Both the position numbers and the translations under genes were made by a program. 64,000 bases of DNA from contig NZ_VTOK01000003.1 in NCBI RefSeq assembly GCF_009765375.1, positions 186,001 through 250,000 of the forward strand, written 5' to 3'. How positions within the stretch are numbered: position 1 is the stretch's first letter; every line of letters starts with the position of its first letter. Of the stretch, positions 55,054-63,703 are shown piece by piece. The notes beneath the pieces were generated by a model that ran no database searches, was not told the DNA's origin, and worked only from the letters and a program-made list of their open reading frames with translations. This DNA is from Alteribacillus sp. YIM 98480. Its GTDB lineage: Bacteria > Bacillota > Bacilli > Bacillales > Marinococcaceae.

Positions 55054-55575
55054 TCAGAACTTATTTTCTTTAATCACTCGTCTCAGCAGCCCTGATATCT
55101 GTTTTTTTTCTTCTTTTCTTAAACTGCTTGCGATTTCGACTTCTCCTTGATGAAATCGCGGATATAATTTCTGCATGACTTCCCTGCCTTGTTCCGTGAT
55201 CGAAAGATACGTAATCCGCCTGTCTCGATTATCTGTCCTTCGCTGGCAAAGTTCTTTTTTTTCTAATGTTTTCGTTATATTACTTACGGTTGCTTTGGTT
55301 ACGGCTGACAGCTCTGCTAATTGTTTTGTTTCAACCGTTTTCCACACCCATAAGTCATAAAGGATCGAAAACGATGTCCATGATAAACCATAGTCAGAAA
55401 GCACCTCGCGCTCCATTTTATTTCTTAGTCCTTGCGCAATACGATAAATATTAGTAACAACCGCAATAGCTTCTAAATCTAAAGACTCTATAGGCATTTT
55501 CGTTAAAAGATTTATCGTATCTAATTCTTCTGGAAGCAATTCACTATCATGATTAAACGAATGAACGATGGTCAC
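55054..55575 (-). CDS. MarR-family regulator (YwaE-like)
   Basis: A 173-residue winged-helix regulator. The MarR core is visible: YRIAQGLRNKMEREVLSDYGLSWTSFSILYDLW (in parts), TKQLAELSAVTKATVSNITKTLEKK for the recognition helix, and RRTDNRDRRITYLSITEQG for the wing. Its position directly upstream of the tyrZ T-box matches ywaE of B. subtilis. The start is given as the GTG at 55575, but its ribosome site overlaps, so the exact N-terminus is uncertain. Confidence 0.85.
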   Translation of the reverse strand: MTIVHSFNHDSELLPEELDTINLLTKMPIESLDLEAIAVVTNIYRIAQGLRNKMEREVLSDYGLSWTSFSILYDLWVWKTVETKQLAELSAVTKATVSNITKTLEKKELCQRRTDNRDRRITYLSITEQGREVMQKLYPRFHQGEVEIASSLRKEEKKQISGLLRRVIKENKF

Positions 55576-55734
55576 CTCATTATTGTCAGAATCATTAGCT
55601 ATGAAACGATTATAGCAAAATTAATACGAAGAAGCAATAGAGATTTATTTACAAATGAAACATTTTTTGTTTGGTCCGTTTCTTAAGCCATGCTAAAAAT
55701 GCTTGCTTGTCATTGTATGTACCCCTCTAATAAG

Positions 55735-55930
55735 GGACGGGGCTGTCCCAAAAGGTTTTTTCAGCTGAAATACACTTCGCTTTCCGCGGGCAACGCTTCA
55801 GCTTCCTCGTGAGCAAAGACCGCTCACTGCGGGATCTTCAGCTGTTGCTTTTCCCGCTGGAGTCTACGTGTATTTCAGCTGAAGTTAATTAAAAAATGTA
55901 GCCGATCCGACTTATGTGATAGCCCCGTCC
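55735..55930. repeat. Palindromic repeat element with nested inverted repeats
   Basis: The ends GGACGGGGCT and AGCCCCGTCC are inverted. Inside them a perfect 16-bp pair TTCAGCTGAAATACAC (55760-55775) and GTGTATTTCAGCTGAA (55868-55883) frames a GC-rich core (CTTTCCGCGGGCAACG ... TTTTCCCGCTGGAGTC). No coding potential. The type is familiar from Bacillaceae intergenic regions. The rest of the gap shows nothing else. Confidence 0.8.
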
Positions 55931-55964
55931 ATCTAGTATTTTCACCATATGTTTAACATCTTCA

Positions 55965-57077
55965 TTACGTTGTTATAGATGAGGGAATATCTATAAAACG
56001 TAAATCTTTTTTCCCGTTTTGAATGACGATTCCTTTTACAATTTCTAGCACACCCAGAGCATCATTGATGTTTAAAAGCTCTACCGGGGAATGAGAATAC
56101 CTTCTTGGCGTAGCGACAATTCCTATCGGTACTCCTCCATTCATTAACGACAGTTTCGCCGCATCTGTAGTGTAACCCTGTCCATTCAATGTCAGCAGCT
56201 GCAAAGGAACATTCATCCTTTCAGATTGTTCTTCGATCATTTCTCTTACTTTAGGATGAATATGGGTAAACGCCGTCCCCACAACACCATCTGAAACAGG
56301 ACAAGCAGGACCTTTTCCAATATAAACAGGGAGCGATTTGTCCGTGTCAATATCTGGCACGTCCCCGGCAGGAATCGTATCGAGTACAATCGCATAATCA
56401 GGTTTTAATGAGTTCCCAACCATTTCTGCTCCTTGTAGTCCAACCTCCTCCCGGACCGTAATAACACCGTACAGCGTTCCGGCAAAGTCTGCATTTTTCA
56501 GGTGATGGAACAATTCTATAATAACCGCACAATTTATCCGGTTATCAATGGATTTAGTACAGATGAGATCTTTATCATGCATTTCCATAAAATCACTTTG
56601 AAAAACGACAGAATCCCCAATATTAATACCCATATTTTCAACCTCTTGTTTAGAAGAAGCGCCTACGTCCACGTAGCATTCATGAATGGTTTTAACACGT
56701 TTCATTTCTTCAGGGGATTGCATATGCCCTGCCTTTACCCCGATGATGCCAGGAATTTTTTTGTCAGTGATCCATACTTTTCTGCCTTGCAGCAATGTAT
56801 CCGGAGTTCCGCCAATCTTATCAAGTGCAATAAATCCATCTTTTAATATATTTTTGACAATAAAGCCCACTTCATCTGAATGTGCAGAGACCATTAACTT
56901 CGGCCCCGGTTCTGTCCCGTTTTTCATGGCAATCACATTACCGCTGTTGTCTATTTTTATCTCATCTGCAACCGAATAAAGCTGTTTATATAAATACTGA
57001 ACAACTGGCTGTTCTGACCCAGACACACCAACCAAACCGGTTAAATCTCTTAAGTATCCTTTTATTCTATCTTTCAT
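55965..57077 (-). CDS. M42-family metallopeptidase (aminopeptidase/FrvX-like)
   Basis: A 370-residue di-metal peptidase. The metal ligands are in VSAHSDEVGF (His), SIDNRINC (bridging Asp), TVREEVGLQGA (catalytic and ligand Glu), IVLDTIPAGD (Asp) and RYSHSPVELL (His). The length and order match M42 glutamyl/deblocking aminopeptidases that form dodecamers. It is the last gene of the DUF5058/M20 operon, 16 bp after the M20 gene. It likely finishes breakdown of peptides imported or processed by the unit (inference). AAAGGAG precedes ATG. Confidence 0.92.
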   Translation of the reverse strand: MKDRIKGYLRDLTGLVGVSGSEQPVVQYLYKQLYSVADEIKIDNSGNVIAMKNGTEPGPKLMVSAHSDEVGFIVKNILKDGFIALDKIGGTPDTLLQGRKVWITDKKIPGIIGVKAGHMQSPEEMKRVKTIHECYVDVGASSKQEVENMGINIGDSVVFQSDFMEMHDKDLICTKSIDNRINCAVIIELFHHLKNADFAGTLYGVITVREEVGLQGAEMVGNSLKPDYAIVLDTIPAGDVPDIDTDKSLPVYIGKGPACPVSDGVVGTAFTHIHPKVREMIEEQSERMNVPLQLLTLNGQGYTTDAAKLSLMNGGVPIGIVATPRRYSHSPVELLNINDALGVLEIVKGIVIQNGKKDLRFIDIPSSITT

Positions 57078-57092
57078 ACCGACATAGCTCCT

Positions 57093-58295
57093 TTAATATA
57101 TTTTTTCTGGCGTAATAGTACTCTCAGAAAGATATTCCAATACAGCTGATATGAATAGCTTTCCTATCAAATACATTGAACGTTCATCCACATCAAATTT
57201 TGGATGATGGTGCGGATAAACGGCGTCTATTTCTGGATTCTTCCCGCCGACCACGAAAAACGTCCCCGGTACTTCTTGAACATAATAAGCAAAATCTTCA
57301 CTTCCCATCACCATAGGCACCTGTTTGACATCGTCAGGTGCTACGATTTTTTTAGCTAGTTCTTCTAACCGTTTAGCCTCTTTCGAATGATTCCAAAGTG
57401 CGGGGTATCCTCTCGTGTAGGCATAATGGAAAGATGCTCCTGCACCTTCACAGGCTGCTTTTGTCATTTGGCCAATTGCTTCTTCAACTAGCCGTCTTGT
57501 ATCTTCATCGATCGTACGTGCAGTACCCGTTATTTTCGCCGTATCGGGAATCACATTATAAACTTGTCCACTATTAATAGAGCCTACTGTGATGACTGCT
57601 GGTTTCATGGGATCCACTCTTCTTGCTACGATTTGCTGCAAATTGTTTACTAACTGGCTTCCCGTTACAACTGGGTCAATACCAAGCTGAGGCATACCTG
57701 CATGCCCGCCTTTTCCAAAAATGTCTATTTCAAACTTATCATAGGCAGCCATCGCATAACCTTCTCTGACGCCAACCTGCCCTATTGGTAAATTCGACAT
57801 AACATGCGCACCGTAAATGACATCCACATCGTCCAAGCAGCCATCCTTTATCATTGATTTAGCTCCTCCCGGGAGTTTCTCTTCAGCGAATTGATGGATG
57901 AAGACGACATTCCCCGTAATCTTTTCTTTTTCTTCACTTAATATTTTAGCCACACCTAGCAAAGCAGCGGAATGAATGTCGTGCCCACAGGCATGCATTA
58001 CCCCGGGTACACGCGATTTGTAAACGACGTCCTTTTCATCCTGGATTGGAAGAGCGTCAAAATCCGCTCTAAGCGCAACAGTCTTTCCGGGTTGTCCTCC
58101 CCGTAACACAGCTACTACTCCTCTGCCGCCAACATTGGTTTTCACCTCTAGGCCAATCTCTCTTAAAAATCCGGCAATCTTTTTTGGTGTATTTTCCTCA
58201 CAAAATGATAATTCTGGATACATGTGGAGATCTCGTCTAAATCTGACTAGTTCAGGCTGCAACTCTTCAAGTTTTGTAAATAATTTCTCAAACAT
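57093..58295 (-). CDS. M20-family amidohydrolase (N-acyl amino acid hydrolase type)
   Basis: A 400-residue hydrolase. FRRDLHMYPELSFCEENTPKKIAGFL (in parts), ALRADFDALPIQDE, GVMHACGHDIHSAALLGVA, FIHQFAEEKLPGGAKSMI and GSEDFAYYVQEVPG give the metal site and dimerisation domain of the AmhX/HipO group. Known members release the acyl or aminoacyl part from N-acylated amino acids. The ATG at 58295 has GGGGGAGG upstream; the longer frame runs back into the previous gene. It is co-transcribed with the membrane genes upstream and the M42 peptidase downstream. Confidence 0.92.
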   Translation of the reverse strand: MFEKLFTKLEELQPELVRFRRDLHMYPELSFCEENTPKKIAGFLREIGLEVKTNVGGRGVVAVLRGGQPGKTVALRADFDALPIQDEKDVVYKSRVPGVMHACGHDIHSAALLGVAKILSEEKEKITGNVVFIHQFAEEKLPGGAKSMIKDGCLDDVDVIYGAHVMSNLPIGQVGVREGYAMAAYDKFEIDIFGKGGHAGMPQLGIDPVVTGSQLVNNLQQIVARRVDPMKPAVITVGSINSGQVYNVIPDTAKITGTARTIDEDTRRLVEEAIGQMTKAACEGAGASFHYAYTRGYPALWNHSKEAKRLEELAKKIVAPDDVKQVPMVMGSEDFAYYVQEVPGTFFVVGGKNPEIDAVYPHHHPKFDVDERSMYLIGKLFISAVLEYLSESTITPEKIY

Positions 58296-58354
58296 GGTTC
58301 CTCCCCCTTGTTTATTAAAAATATTCGGCTTGTCCTTTAGAAGTCTTAAAAAAG

Positions 58355-59086
58355 TTAAACCTTTCTCAAATGTTTCCATTTATCCAAATAATAGGCAATG
58401 AAGGTCGTTCCAATGACTGTTATTAAAATACCGTAATAACCAATTGGCGTAAGAGTGTGTAAAATAATACCCAGCGTCAAAGCAATTGCTCCATATATGG
58501 GGACTTTCATAGAAAATTGAGCAAAAATTGCGCCAAATGTTGCTGGAAGTATAAAATCAAATGCTGTTTTCATCCCTTCTGGGAGAATGGATACCAGGTA
58601 ATATCCCGCAAAAATAATTGGGATTAAAACAATGATATGAACAATAGCAGCAGCAGATATTCCTAGTGTTGCCGCTAATTCAGCTTTTTTAGATCCAGGT
58701 TTGGCATCAATGGACGTTTGTGCTGCGGCAGAACAAGGAAGACACATATTTGAAATATTCCCTACCAGAAATGCCATATAGGTTCCCGATACCCCTAATA
58801 GCGGGAAATAAGTAACTGGTTCTAGCACCCAAAAAACGCCGAATGCTGCTGTCACCCCTATTACACCTGCAATAATCGGGGTCCACCCCGGGTGAAAACC
58901 ATAGACAAATGAAAGGTACAGGGGGGCAATAATTGTTGCAGCAATCACCATCCAAAGAGTAATTCTTCCCCATAAATGAACTTTATTATGAAATTCCCTT
59001 TCAAACACCACGTCCTCATTTAAACTGGTATCCTCCTCCAATGGTCCAACTGAGGAAACTTGGTGCTGCTCTAGTTCTTCTTTCAT
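58355..59086 (-). CDS. Polytopic membrane protein, partner of the DUF5058 protein
   Basis: A 243-residue protein. The first 38 residues are polar (LEEDTSLNEDVVFEREFHNK), followed by about six helices, e.g. LWMVIAATIIAPLYLSFVYG and GVSGTYMAFLVGNISNMCLP. A Cys-rich loop NMCLPCSAAAQTS is notable. I do not recognise a named family with certainty. It lies 20 bp after the DUF5058 gene and before the M20 hydrolase, so both membrane proteins likely form one transporter. Confidence 0.75.
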   Translation of the reverse strand: MKEELEQHQVSSVGPLEEDTSLNEDVVFEREFHNKVHLWGRITLWMVIAATIIAPLYLSFVYGFHPGWTPIIAGVIGVTAAFGVFWVLEPVTYFPLLGVSGTYMAFLVGNISNMCLPCSAAAQTSIDAKPGSKKAELAATLGISAAAIVHIIVLIPIIFAGYYLVSILPEGMKTAFDFILPATFGAIFAQFSMKVPIYGAIALTLGIILHTLTPIGYYGILITVIGTTFIAYYLDKWKHLRKV

Positions 59087-59106
59087 ATCTTACAAACCTC
59101 TCTTTC

Positions 59107-59814
59107 TTATATAATTGTTGCTATATAACCTGCGCTCATCCCTATTACCAACGCTGCACCAAGAGACCACTCCCGCATCCAATTCATTTGAAACTTTTTG
59201 GCAGCAATCATCATGATTATCATTGTTAAGGCAGAAGCAGCTGTCACAAATAATGACACTGTTCCTGCAACAGCATGTTCGGCGGCAAAAAAGCCGAATG
59301 CCCCCACCAATGCTGCTGACGAAACAATAGTCGCAATCTTTGTGTTTCGTTTGGTCACTTTTTTCTGTACCTTACCTAGAGGTTTAGTAAATAGCGCTGC
59401 TACCAATAACCAGCCTAATCCACCGATACACATCGTCCACACTGCAACAGTAAACCCTGTTACATCAAAACCTTCTCCTCCAAGTGTCACTCCAAAAGCC
59501 TTCGCCCCGATATTGGCTGCTGTTAACTCGTAAGCAGCCGAACCCATTATGCCAATTCTCATAAGGGTGATGGGTCCACCGAGAATCGTTAAAAGCGATA
59601 CTGCAATAATCAGAATACCTAAAGAAGGACCTATACTGCTAATAAGACCTGTACGAAAAGCACTTTTCACCTCTGAGCGAGTCATGCCTACTGCCGGTGC
59701 CGTTTTAGCTGCAAAACGAGAAAATATAACCGCTTGCAGTATAGGAATAGTTACAACAACAATAGCAATGATCCATAATGGAAGACTATTTGCTGCTTGC
59801 AAAACTTGGTCCAT
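59107..59814 (-). CDS. DUF5058-type membrane protein
   Basis: A 235-residue protein with about six helices. ILQAVIFSRFAAKTAPAVGMTRSEVKSAFRTGLISSIGPSLGI (in parts) and GGPITLMRIGIMGSAAYELTAANIGAKAFG match the DUF5058 family as I remember it. Such genes often accompany M20 amidohydrolases. It is the first gene of the four-gene leftward operon, divergent from the GAF/PucR regulator. AAAGGAGTG precedes ATG. The transport function is inferred only. Confidence 0.8.
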   Translation of the reverse strand: MDQVLQAANSLPLWIIAIVVVTIPILQAVIFSRFAAKTAPAVGMTRSEVKSAFRTGLISSIGPSLGILIIAVSLLTILGGPITLMRIGIMGSAAYELTAANIGAKAFGVTLGGEGFDVTGFTVAVWTMCIGGLGWLLVAALFTKPLGKVQKKVTKRNTKIATIVSSAALVGAFGFFAAEHAVAGTVSLFVTAASALTMIIMMIAAKKFQMNWMREWSLGAALVIGMSAGYIATII

Positions 59815-59962
59815 AACCTTTCACTCCTTTTTTGTTTTTTATAAATGTTTTCATTACCTTTGTTTAAAATTTTAGAAACATCAGAATATTATTTCAATGT
59901 AGGAAATTCTATAATATAATGATACTAAGTGTATATATTTACATTTAAGGTGGTTTGAAAGA

Positions 59963-62050
59963 ATGGAAATACTTAAATCAGTTCAACCAATATTACATAA
60001 AAAACTAGAAAATACCAACTATCAAATTTGGATAAGAATACCTAAAAACAAAACGCAGAATCTATTATATAAGAAAGGGGAAATCCCACTCTCTCCCCCT
60101 CCTTTCGTACCTGATTTAAACAAATATGAAGAAGGCTATAAAACGTATAGTGATGACAATAAACTGTATCTGTCTTTTTTCTATCAAGAAGAGTATCAAG
60201 TTATTATCTGTTTGTTTCAGCAGCACTCCATTTTCAGCACAACGGACTTAGACCAATTCTATCTTCTGTTTTATCTTGCTTTTTTGCAGGAGCTCATTGA
60301 AACAAAAGACAAAGAACTTAACCAATTGATTGATGGCATCCACTCTATTACCTCCTCCCTTGATGTAGATAAGGTATTGTCGAATATTATAAAAAATGCC
60401 CTTATGGTGTTTCCAAATGGAGACGCCGCTTTTCTGCAATTGTATGATCCTGCTCAAGATCGTTTAATTCCAAAAGCTTCTGCCGGTTTTAATAAAAGTA
60501 TTAATTTTTTTAAAACAAAAGTCGGAGAGTCCATTACGGGCAAGGTTTTTAAAGAGGGAAGTTCTAAAATTTATTACTCAGTTGATGATATCTATAAAGA
60601 CATGAGCAATGTATCCGATGAGAACGCATTTCACATTCATCGTGCTGTAGAGAACAGAACAGCCAAAGCTCTTATTTGTGTACCTGTTTCCATTGGGGAT
60701 AAACAAATCGGGGTGATGACCATACACCTTTATAAGGAAGGAAGCCTAACTGCAGATTCAGCTCACTTATTGCAGGGGTTTGCAGACCAAGCTGCTATCG
60801 CTATTAGAAATGCACAGCTTTATACGGACTTAAAGAAAAACTTGAGCGAAGTTACCGTGTTAAGCGAAAAACTAAAAGAAAAAAACCAAGTTCTTTTAAA
60901 AGGCAATGAAACCCATAAAACCTTAACCCGGCTATCGCTTCAAAATAAAGGAATTCATCCCATTGTTTTAGAATTAAATCGAATGATGGGCACAGCGCTT
61001 TACTTTGTTGATGTACTTGAAAATATTTACTATCCAAAACGATCTAGCCATTTTCAACCTTTTAAGCGTGAAACGATTGCAGAAATTTTTTCTAAAAAAC
61101 GAGAACCTGTTTATATGTCTGGAGGCAATGGTAAAGACTTTTATTTGTATCCAATCATAAACAGAGCTGTTTTTCTCGGTTGTTTGGTTGTATTGATTTC
61201 AAAACCGCTTTCCCGGCTGGAGCACGTTACCATAGAACAAGGGGCCTCAGCTCTCGCTTTGGAACTTGTAAAAAAACAAACGTTAACTGAAATACAATAT
61301 AAAAAAACACATGAATTTTTCAATGAACTCCTCGAACATAAGGATCCTGAATCTCTTACGGAAAAAGGCAAAGACTTCGGAATTGACCTTTCATCCTGTT
61401 TATTTGTGACCGTATTGGAGTTAAAGAACATTAGTGACCTGGAGCTACTTGAAGCTAACATTCACCAATTAGTTTCAAGCTTAAAAAGTCAGCTTACATC
61501 TTTTGACTACTTAGTGTTCGGATTTCACAACAAAATCAATTTAATGGCAGCAATGCAAAGAGACACAGACATGCAGAAGGTGACGTCAATTATTACGAAT
61601 ACCGTGAAAGAATATAATCAGAGAAACTCTCATCACTTATCTGTTGGGATTGGCAGGCTGTATAAAGGAATGGAAAATATAAATAAAAGCTATGATGAAG
61701 CAAACAAAGCACTTTCCTATATTACTAAAAGAAAAAAAAGAGGCATTATCCATTATGAGGATATTGGGGTTAATCGTTTATTTTTGGATCAATCCTCTGA
61801 AGAAATGAATAGATTTGTAGATGAAATTTTTGAGCCGCTTAAATCCAATGACTTGGACTTGAAAAAAACACTTATGGTTTACATGGAATCGAACAGAAAC
61901 GCTAAGTTATCGGCAGAAAAATTGCATATCCATATTAATACCTTATACCAGCGCCTCAAAAAAATCGAAAAAAGACTAAACCTTGACCTTAATAACCCCG
62001 AAGACATTTTAAAAATTCAGCTGGCCTGCCATTTGATGAATCATTTTTAA
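59963..62050 (+). CDS. GAF-domain PucR/CdaR-type transcriptional regulator
   Basis: A 695-residue regulator. The first ~125 residues are an unknown sensory part. A GAF domain follows (about 135-285; FLQLYDPAQDRLIPKASAG, ICVPVSIGDKQIGVMTIHL, FADQAAIAIRNAQLYTDL), then a coiled linker. The second half is CdaR/PucR-like: LSVGIGRLYKGMENINKSYDEANKAL (GGDEF-like) and the terminal HTH_30 ESNRNAKLSAEKLHIHINTLYQRLKKIEKRL. It is divergent from the DUF5058-M20-M42 operon with a 148-bp shared gap, so it is the likely activator of that operon. AAGGTGG precedes ATG. Confidence 0.9.
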   Translation: MEILKSVQPILHKKLENTNYQIWIRIPKNKTQNLLYKKGEIPLSPPPFVPDLNKYEEGYKTYSDDNKLYLSFFYQEEYQVIICLFQQHSIFSTTDLDQFYLLFYLAFLQELIETKDKELNQLIDGIHSITSSLDVDKVLSNIIKNALMVFPNGDAAFLQLYDPAQDRLIPKASAGFNKSINFFKTKVGESITGKVFKEGSSKIYYSVDDIYKDMSNVSDENAFHIHRAVENRTAKALICVPVSIGDKQIGVMTIHLYKEGSLTADSAHLLQGFADQAAIAIRNAQLYTDLKKNLSEVTVLSEKLKEKNQVLLKGNETHKTLTRLSLQNKGIHPIVLELNRMMGTALYFVDVLENIYYPKRSSHFQPFKRETIAEIFSKKREPVYMSGGNGKDFYLYPIINRAVFLGCLVVLISKPLSRLEHVTIEQGASALALELVKKQTLTEIQYKKTHEFFNELLEHKDPESLTEKGKDFGIDLSSCLFVTVLELKNISDLELLEANIHQLVSSLKSQLTSFDYLVFGFHNKINLMAAMQRDTDMQKVTSIITNTVKEYNQRNSHHLSVGIGRLYKGMENINKSYDEANKALSYITKRKKRGIIHYEDIGVNRLFLDQSSEEMNRFVDEIFEPLKSNDLDLKKTLMVYMESNRNAKLSAEKLHIHINTLYQRLKKIEKRLNLDLNNPEDILKIQLACHLMNHF

Positions 62051-62228
62051 TGTTTAGTTTTTCTATCGTTTCTTAGATAATCTGGAGTGCAAACAGATAT
62101 AGCACAGACTTGCATATGTGAACCCTACTGCGTGGGGCAATGTACAGTTCTTTTCTCATTTGGAGTATGTATCAAACGTTTCAGGAGGGGCATCCACAGC
62201 ATGCTTTTTTTCCCATTTAATTGGTAAT

Positions 62229-62320
62229 ACTCGCCGAATAGACGCATTTACTCGACAACTTTAAGCTTTTTCTCGCCGTTCATACGAAAATACTAGCCGT
62301 TTTTATAGATTTACTAGCCG
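62229..62320. repeat. Five-unit degenerate tandem array with 21-bp period
   Basis: ACTCGCCG, ACTCGACA, TCTCGCCG, ACTAGCCG and ACTAGCCG begin at 62229, 62250, 62271, 62292 and 62313, exactly 21 bp apart. The bases between are AT-rich and variable. It is in the 590-bp gap after the PucR-type gene (62051-62642), where I see no gene. Confidence 0.6.
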
Positions 62321-62642
62321 AAGAAGAAAGCACTAAAAGCTATATTGTTCTAGTTACTAAAATCCATTATCACCTAGAAGTGTTCTTTGTCCAGCGATTT
62401 CTGCTAAATAGCTTGAAAAAGGGGTAATGGAAGGTTTCGCGGATATCTGATCCTTTGTTTGAGGATGGATTTCGCCCCGTTTGCAGCAAATAACGGATTC
62501 AATTTCCGCACGCCTCCCATTTTCTCAGGATTTCACCAAAATAACGTACCATAAGTCCAATGTCATGCTTTTCTTCCTAGTGTGTGGTGCCCCAAAAACT
62601 CATCATTACCTACGAAACTATAGAAATAACCGGTATGGAGTA

Positions 62643-63212
62643 TCATTGTTTCGTTTGCATAAACCTTATTCTTTCTATCACTGAAAGTATTTCATTCATA
62701 TCAGCATGGTCGGGGGGATCCGTGTCTATATGCTGCCAAAGTATTTCTCCTGTCGTTTCAATAAGCCAAGTGGCCCCCAACTGATGGACATCCTGATGAA
62801 ACATAGCTTTTTTCACTATTCTCTTTTGATGTTTATCTTTAGGGAAAATTTCGCGGATCTTATCCGACATAAGGTACTGGGTAATCATGGTTAGAGCTCT
62901 TTTTATAGATAGACGTTTAAGGGATAGATCTTTATAAGATTGTAAGGTTGGATCGCCTAATATTTGAAAAGGATACGGCCCATAAACGCTTATAAACTCC
63001 TTTAATTGTTTTGTGTCCGCTGGGATGACAGCAGCAATGGATACTCCGTTTTGTTGAATCGTGTCTGCATGCTCACGCAACTGCGCGAGAAAATGACGGG
63101 TGCAGGGTCAGCCGGTGTGTCTTAATAATATGAAAAGGAGAGGATTTTCTTGATAGAGATCAGAAAGCTCAACTTGTTCCCTTTCTTCTTCCGTCTCAAA
63201 GGTATACTTCAT
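62643..63212 (-). CDS. Peroxiredoxin-like (AhpC/TSA) protein with in-frame TGA at the catalytic Cys; candidate selenoprotein
   Basis: Reading from the ATG at 63212 (AAGAGGA upstream) gives KYTFETEEEREQVELSDLYQ and PLLFILLRHTG, then TGA at 63108-63110 (residue 35), then PCTRHFLAQLREH and an uninterrupted frame to 62643 with GPYPFQILGDPTLQSYKDL and GATWLIETTGEILWQHID. AhpC-TSA-like proteins of this type have RHxGCxxTR, so TGA stands exactly where the redox-active Cys belongs. A hairpin fitting the bacterial SECIS model follows. Either selenocysteine is inserted, or a TGC/TGT to TGA mutation broke the gene. Ordinary gene calling would start at the TTG at 63080 and lose the active site. SelA/B/C are not in this window. 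Confidence 0.6.
63072..63089 (-). promoter_or_regulatory. SECIS-like hairpin downstream of the in-frame TGA
   Basis: Minus strand CTCGCGC-AGTT-GCGTGAG: seven pairs (one G-U) with a four-base loop that has G at its second position. The stem starts 18 bases and the loop 25 bases after TGA. This agrees with the described bacterial SECIS model (apical loop about 16-37 bases after UGA, G near the loop start). Confidence 0.45.
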
Positions 63213-63238
63213 TTTCATTCCTCTTTTCTTTAAAAAAT

Positions 63239-63623
63239 TTAAGACAGCTTATCAGGATTTAAAGTTATATAAATTTCTTTTACTTACTGATTAATGATAT
63301 ACACCAATAAGGCTATGAACCGCCCCATTCGCGTAATTAACAACCGCTGGCTAACCGATCACGTTTTTCATTTCTAAATCAAAATTCCATGTAAAAAGGC
63401 AAATACTAATGTCATTCTTTATTTAGATGACGACAGTAAAGTAAAAGCTGCTGTGCGGCCGATTCTATGCCGGAAATAAGATCAGTAATTTTTCCGCGTT
63501 TTGCATTTGAAAAGCTTGAATAAATCGTTGAATAACAGATTTATTCTGTTCATGATGTAAACTTTCGCCGGGGGCTTTTGAAAGCATTTGTTGACCCGGC
63601 TGTAGTTTTAAGCTTTGGTTCAT
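63239..63623 (-). pseudogene. ECF41/SigJ-type sigma factor remnant with internal inversion
   Basis: The minus strand from 63623 reads SLKLQPGQQMLSKAPGESLH, then VIQRFIQAFQMQNAEKLLILF, the sigma-4 linker and start of the SnoaL-like domain. The continuation lies on the PLUS strand at about 63408-63470: NVILYLDDDSKVKAAVRPIL. The C-terminal part is again on the minus strand: PAVVNYANGAVHSLIGVYH, then after a stop and frameshift YITLNPDKLS-stop at 63239. NPDKL and the DDDSKV (usually DGGGKV) position are ECF41 marks. Sigma domains 2 and 4 are missing. Thus the gene is truncated, frameshifted and internally inverted. Confidence 0.7.
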
Positions 63624-63661
63624 TAAAAATTTTACAATTTAGCTAGGACTGAGGCAAATTT

Positions 63662-63689
63662 TCATTTATGATAACACTATCATAAATGA
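63662..63689. promoter_or_regulatory. Perfect 28-bp palindrome upstream of the EamA gene
   Basis: TCATTTATGATA-ACAC-TATCATAAATGA: 12-bp perfect arms and a 4-bp centre, ending just before the ribosome site of the transporter gene. Likely a repressor operator overlapping the promoter or leader. Confidence 0.6.
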
Positions 63690-63703
63690 TGAGGTGGACA
63701 TCA

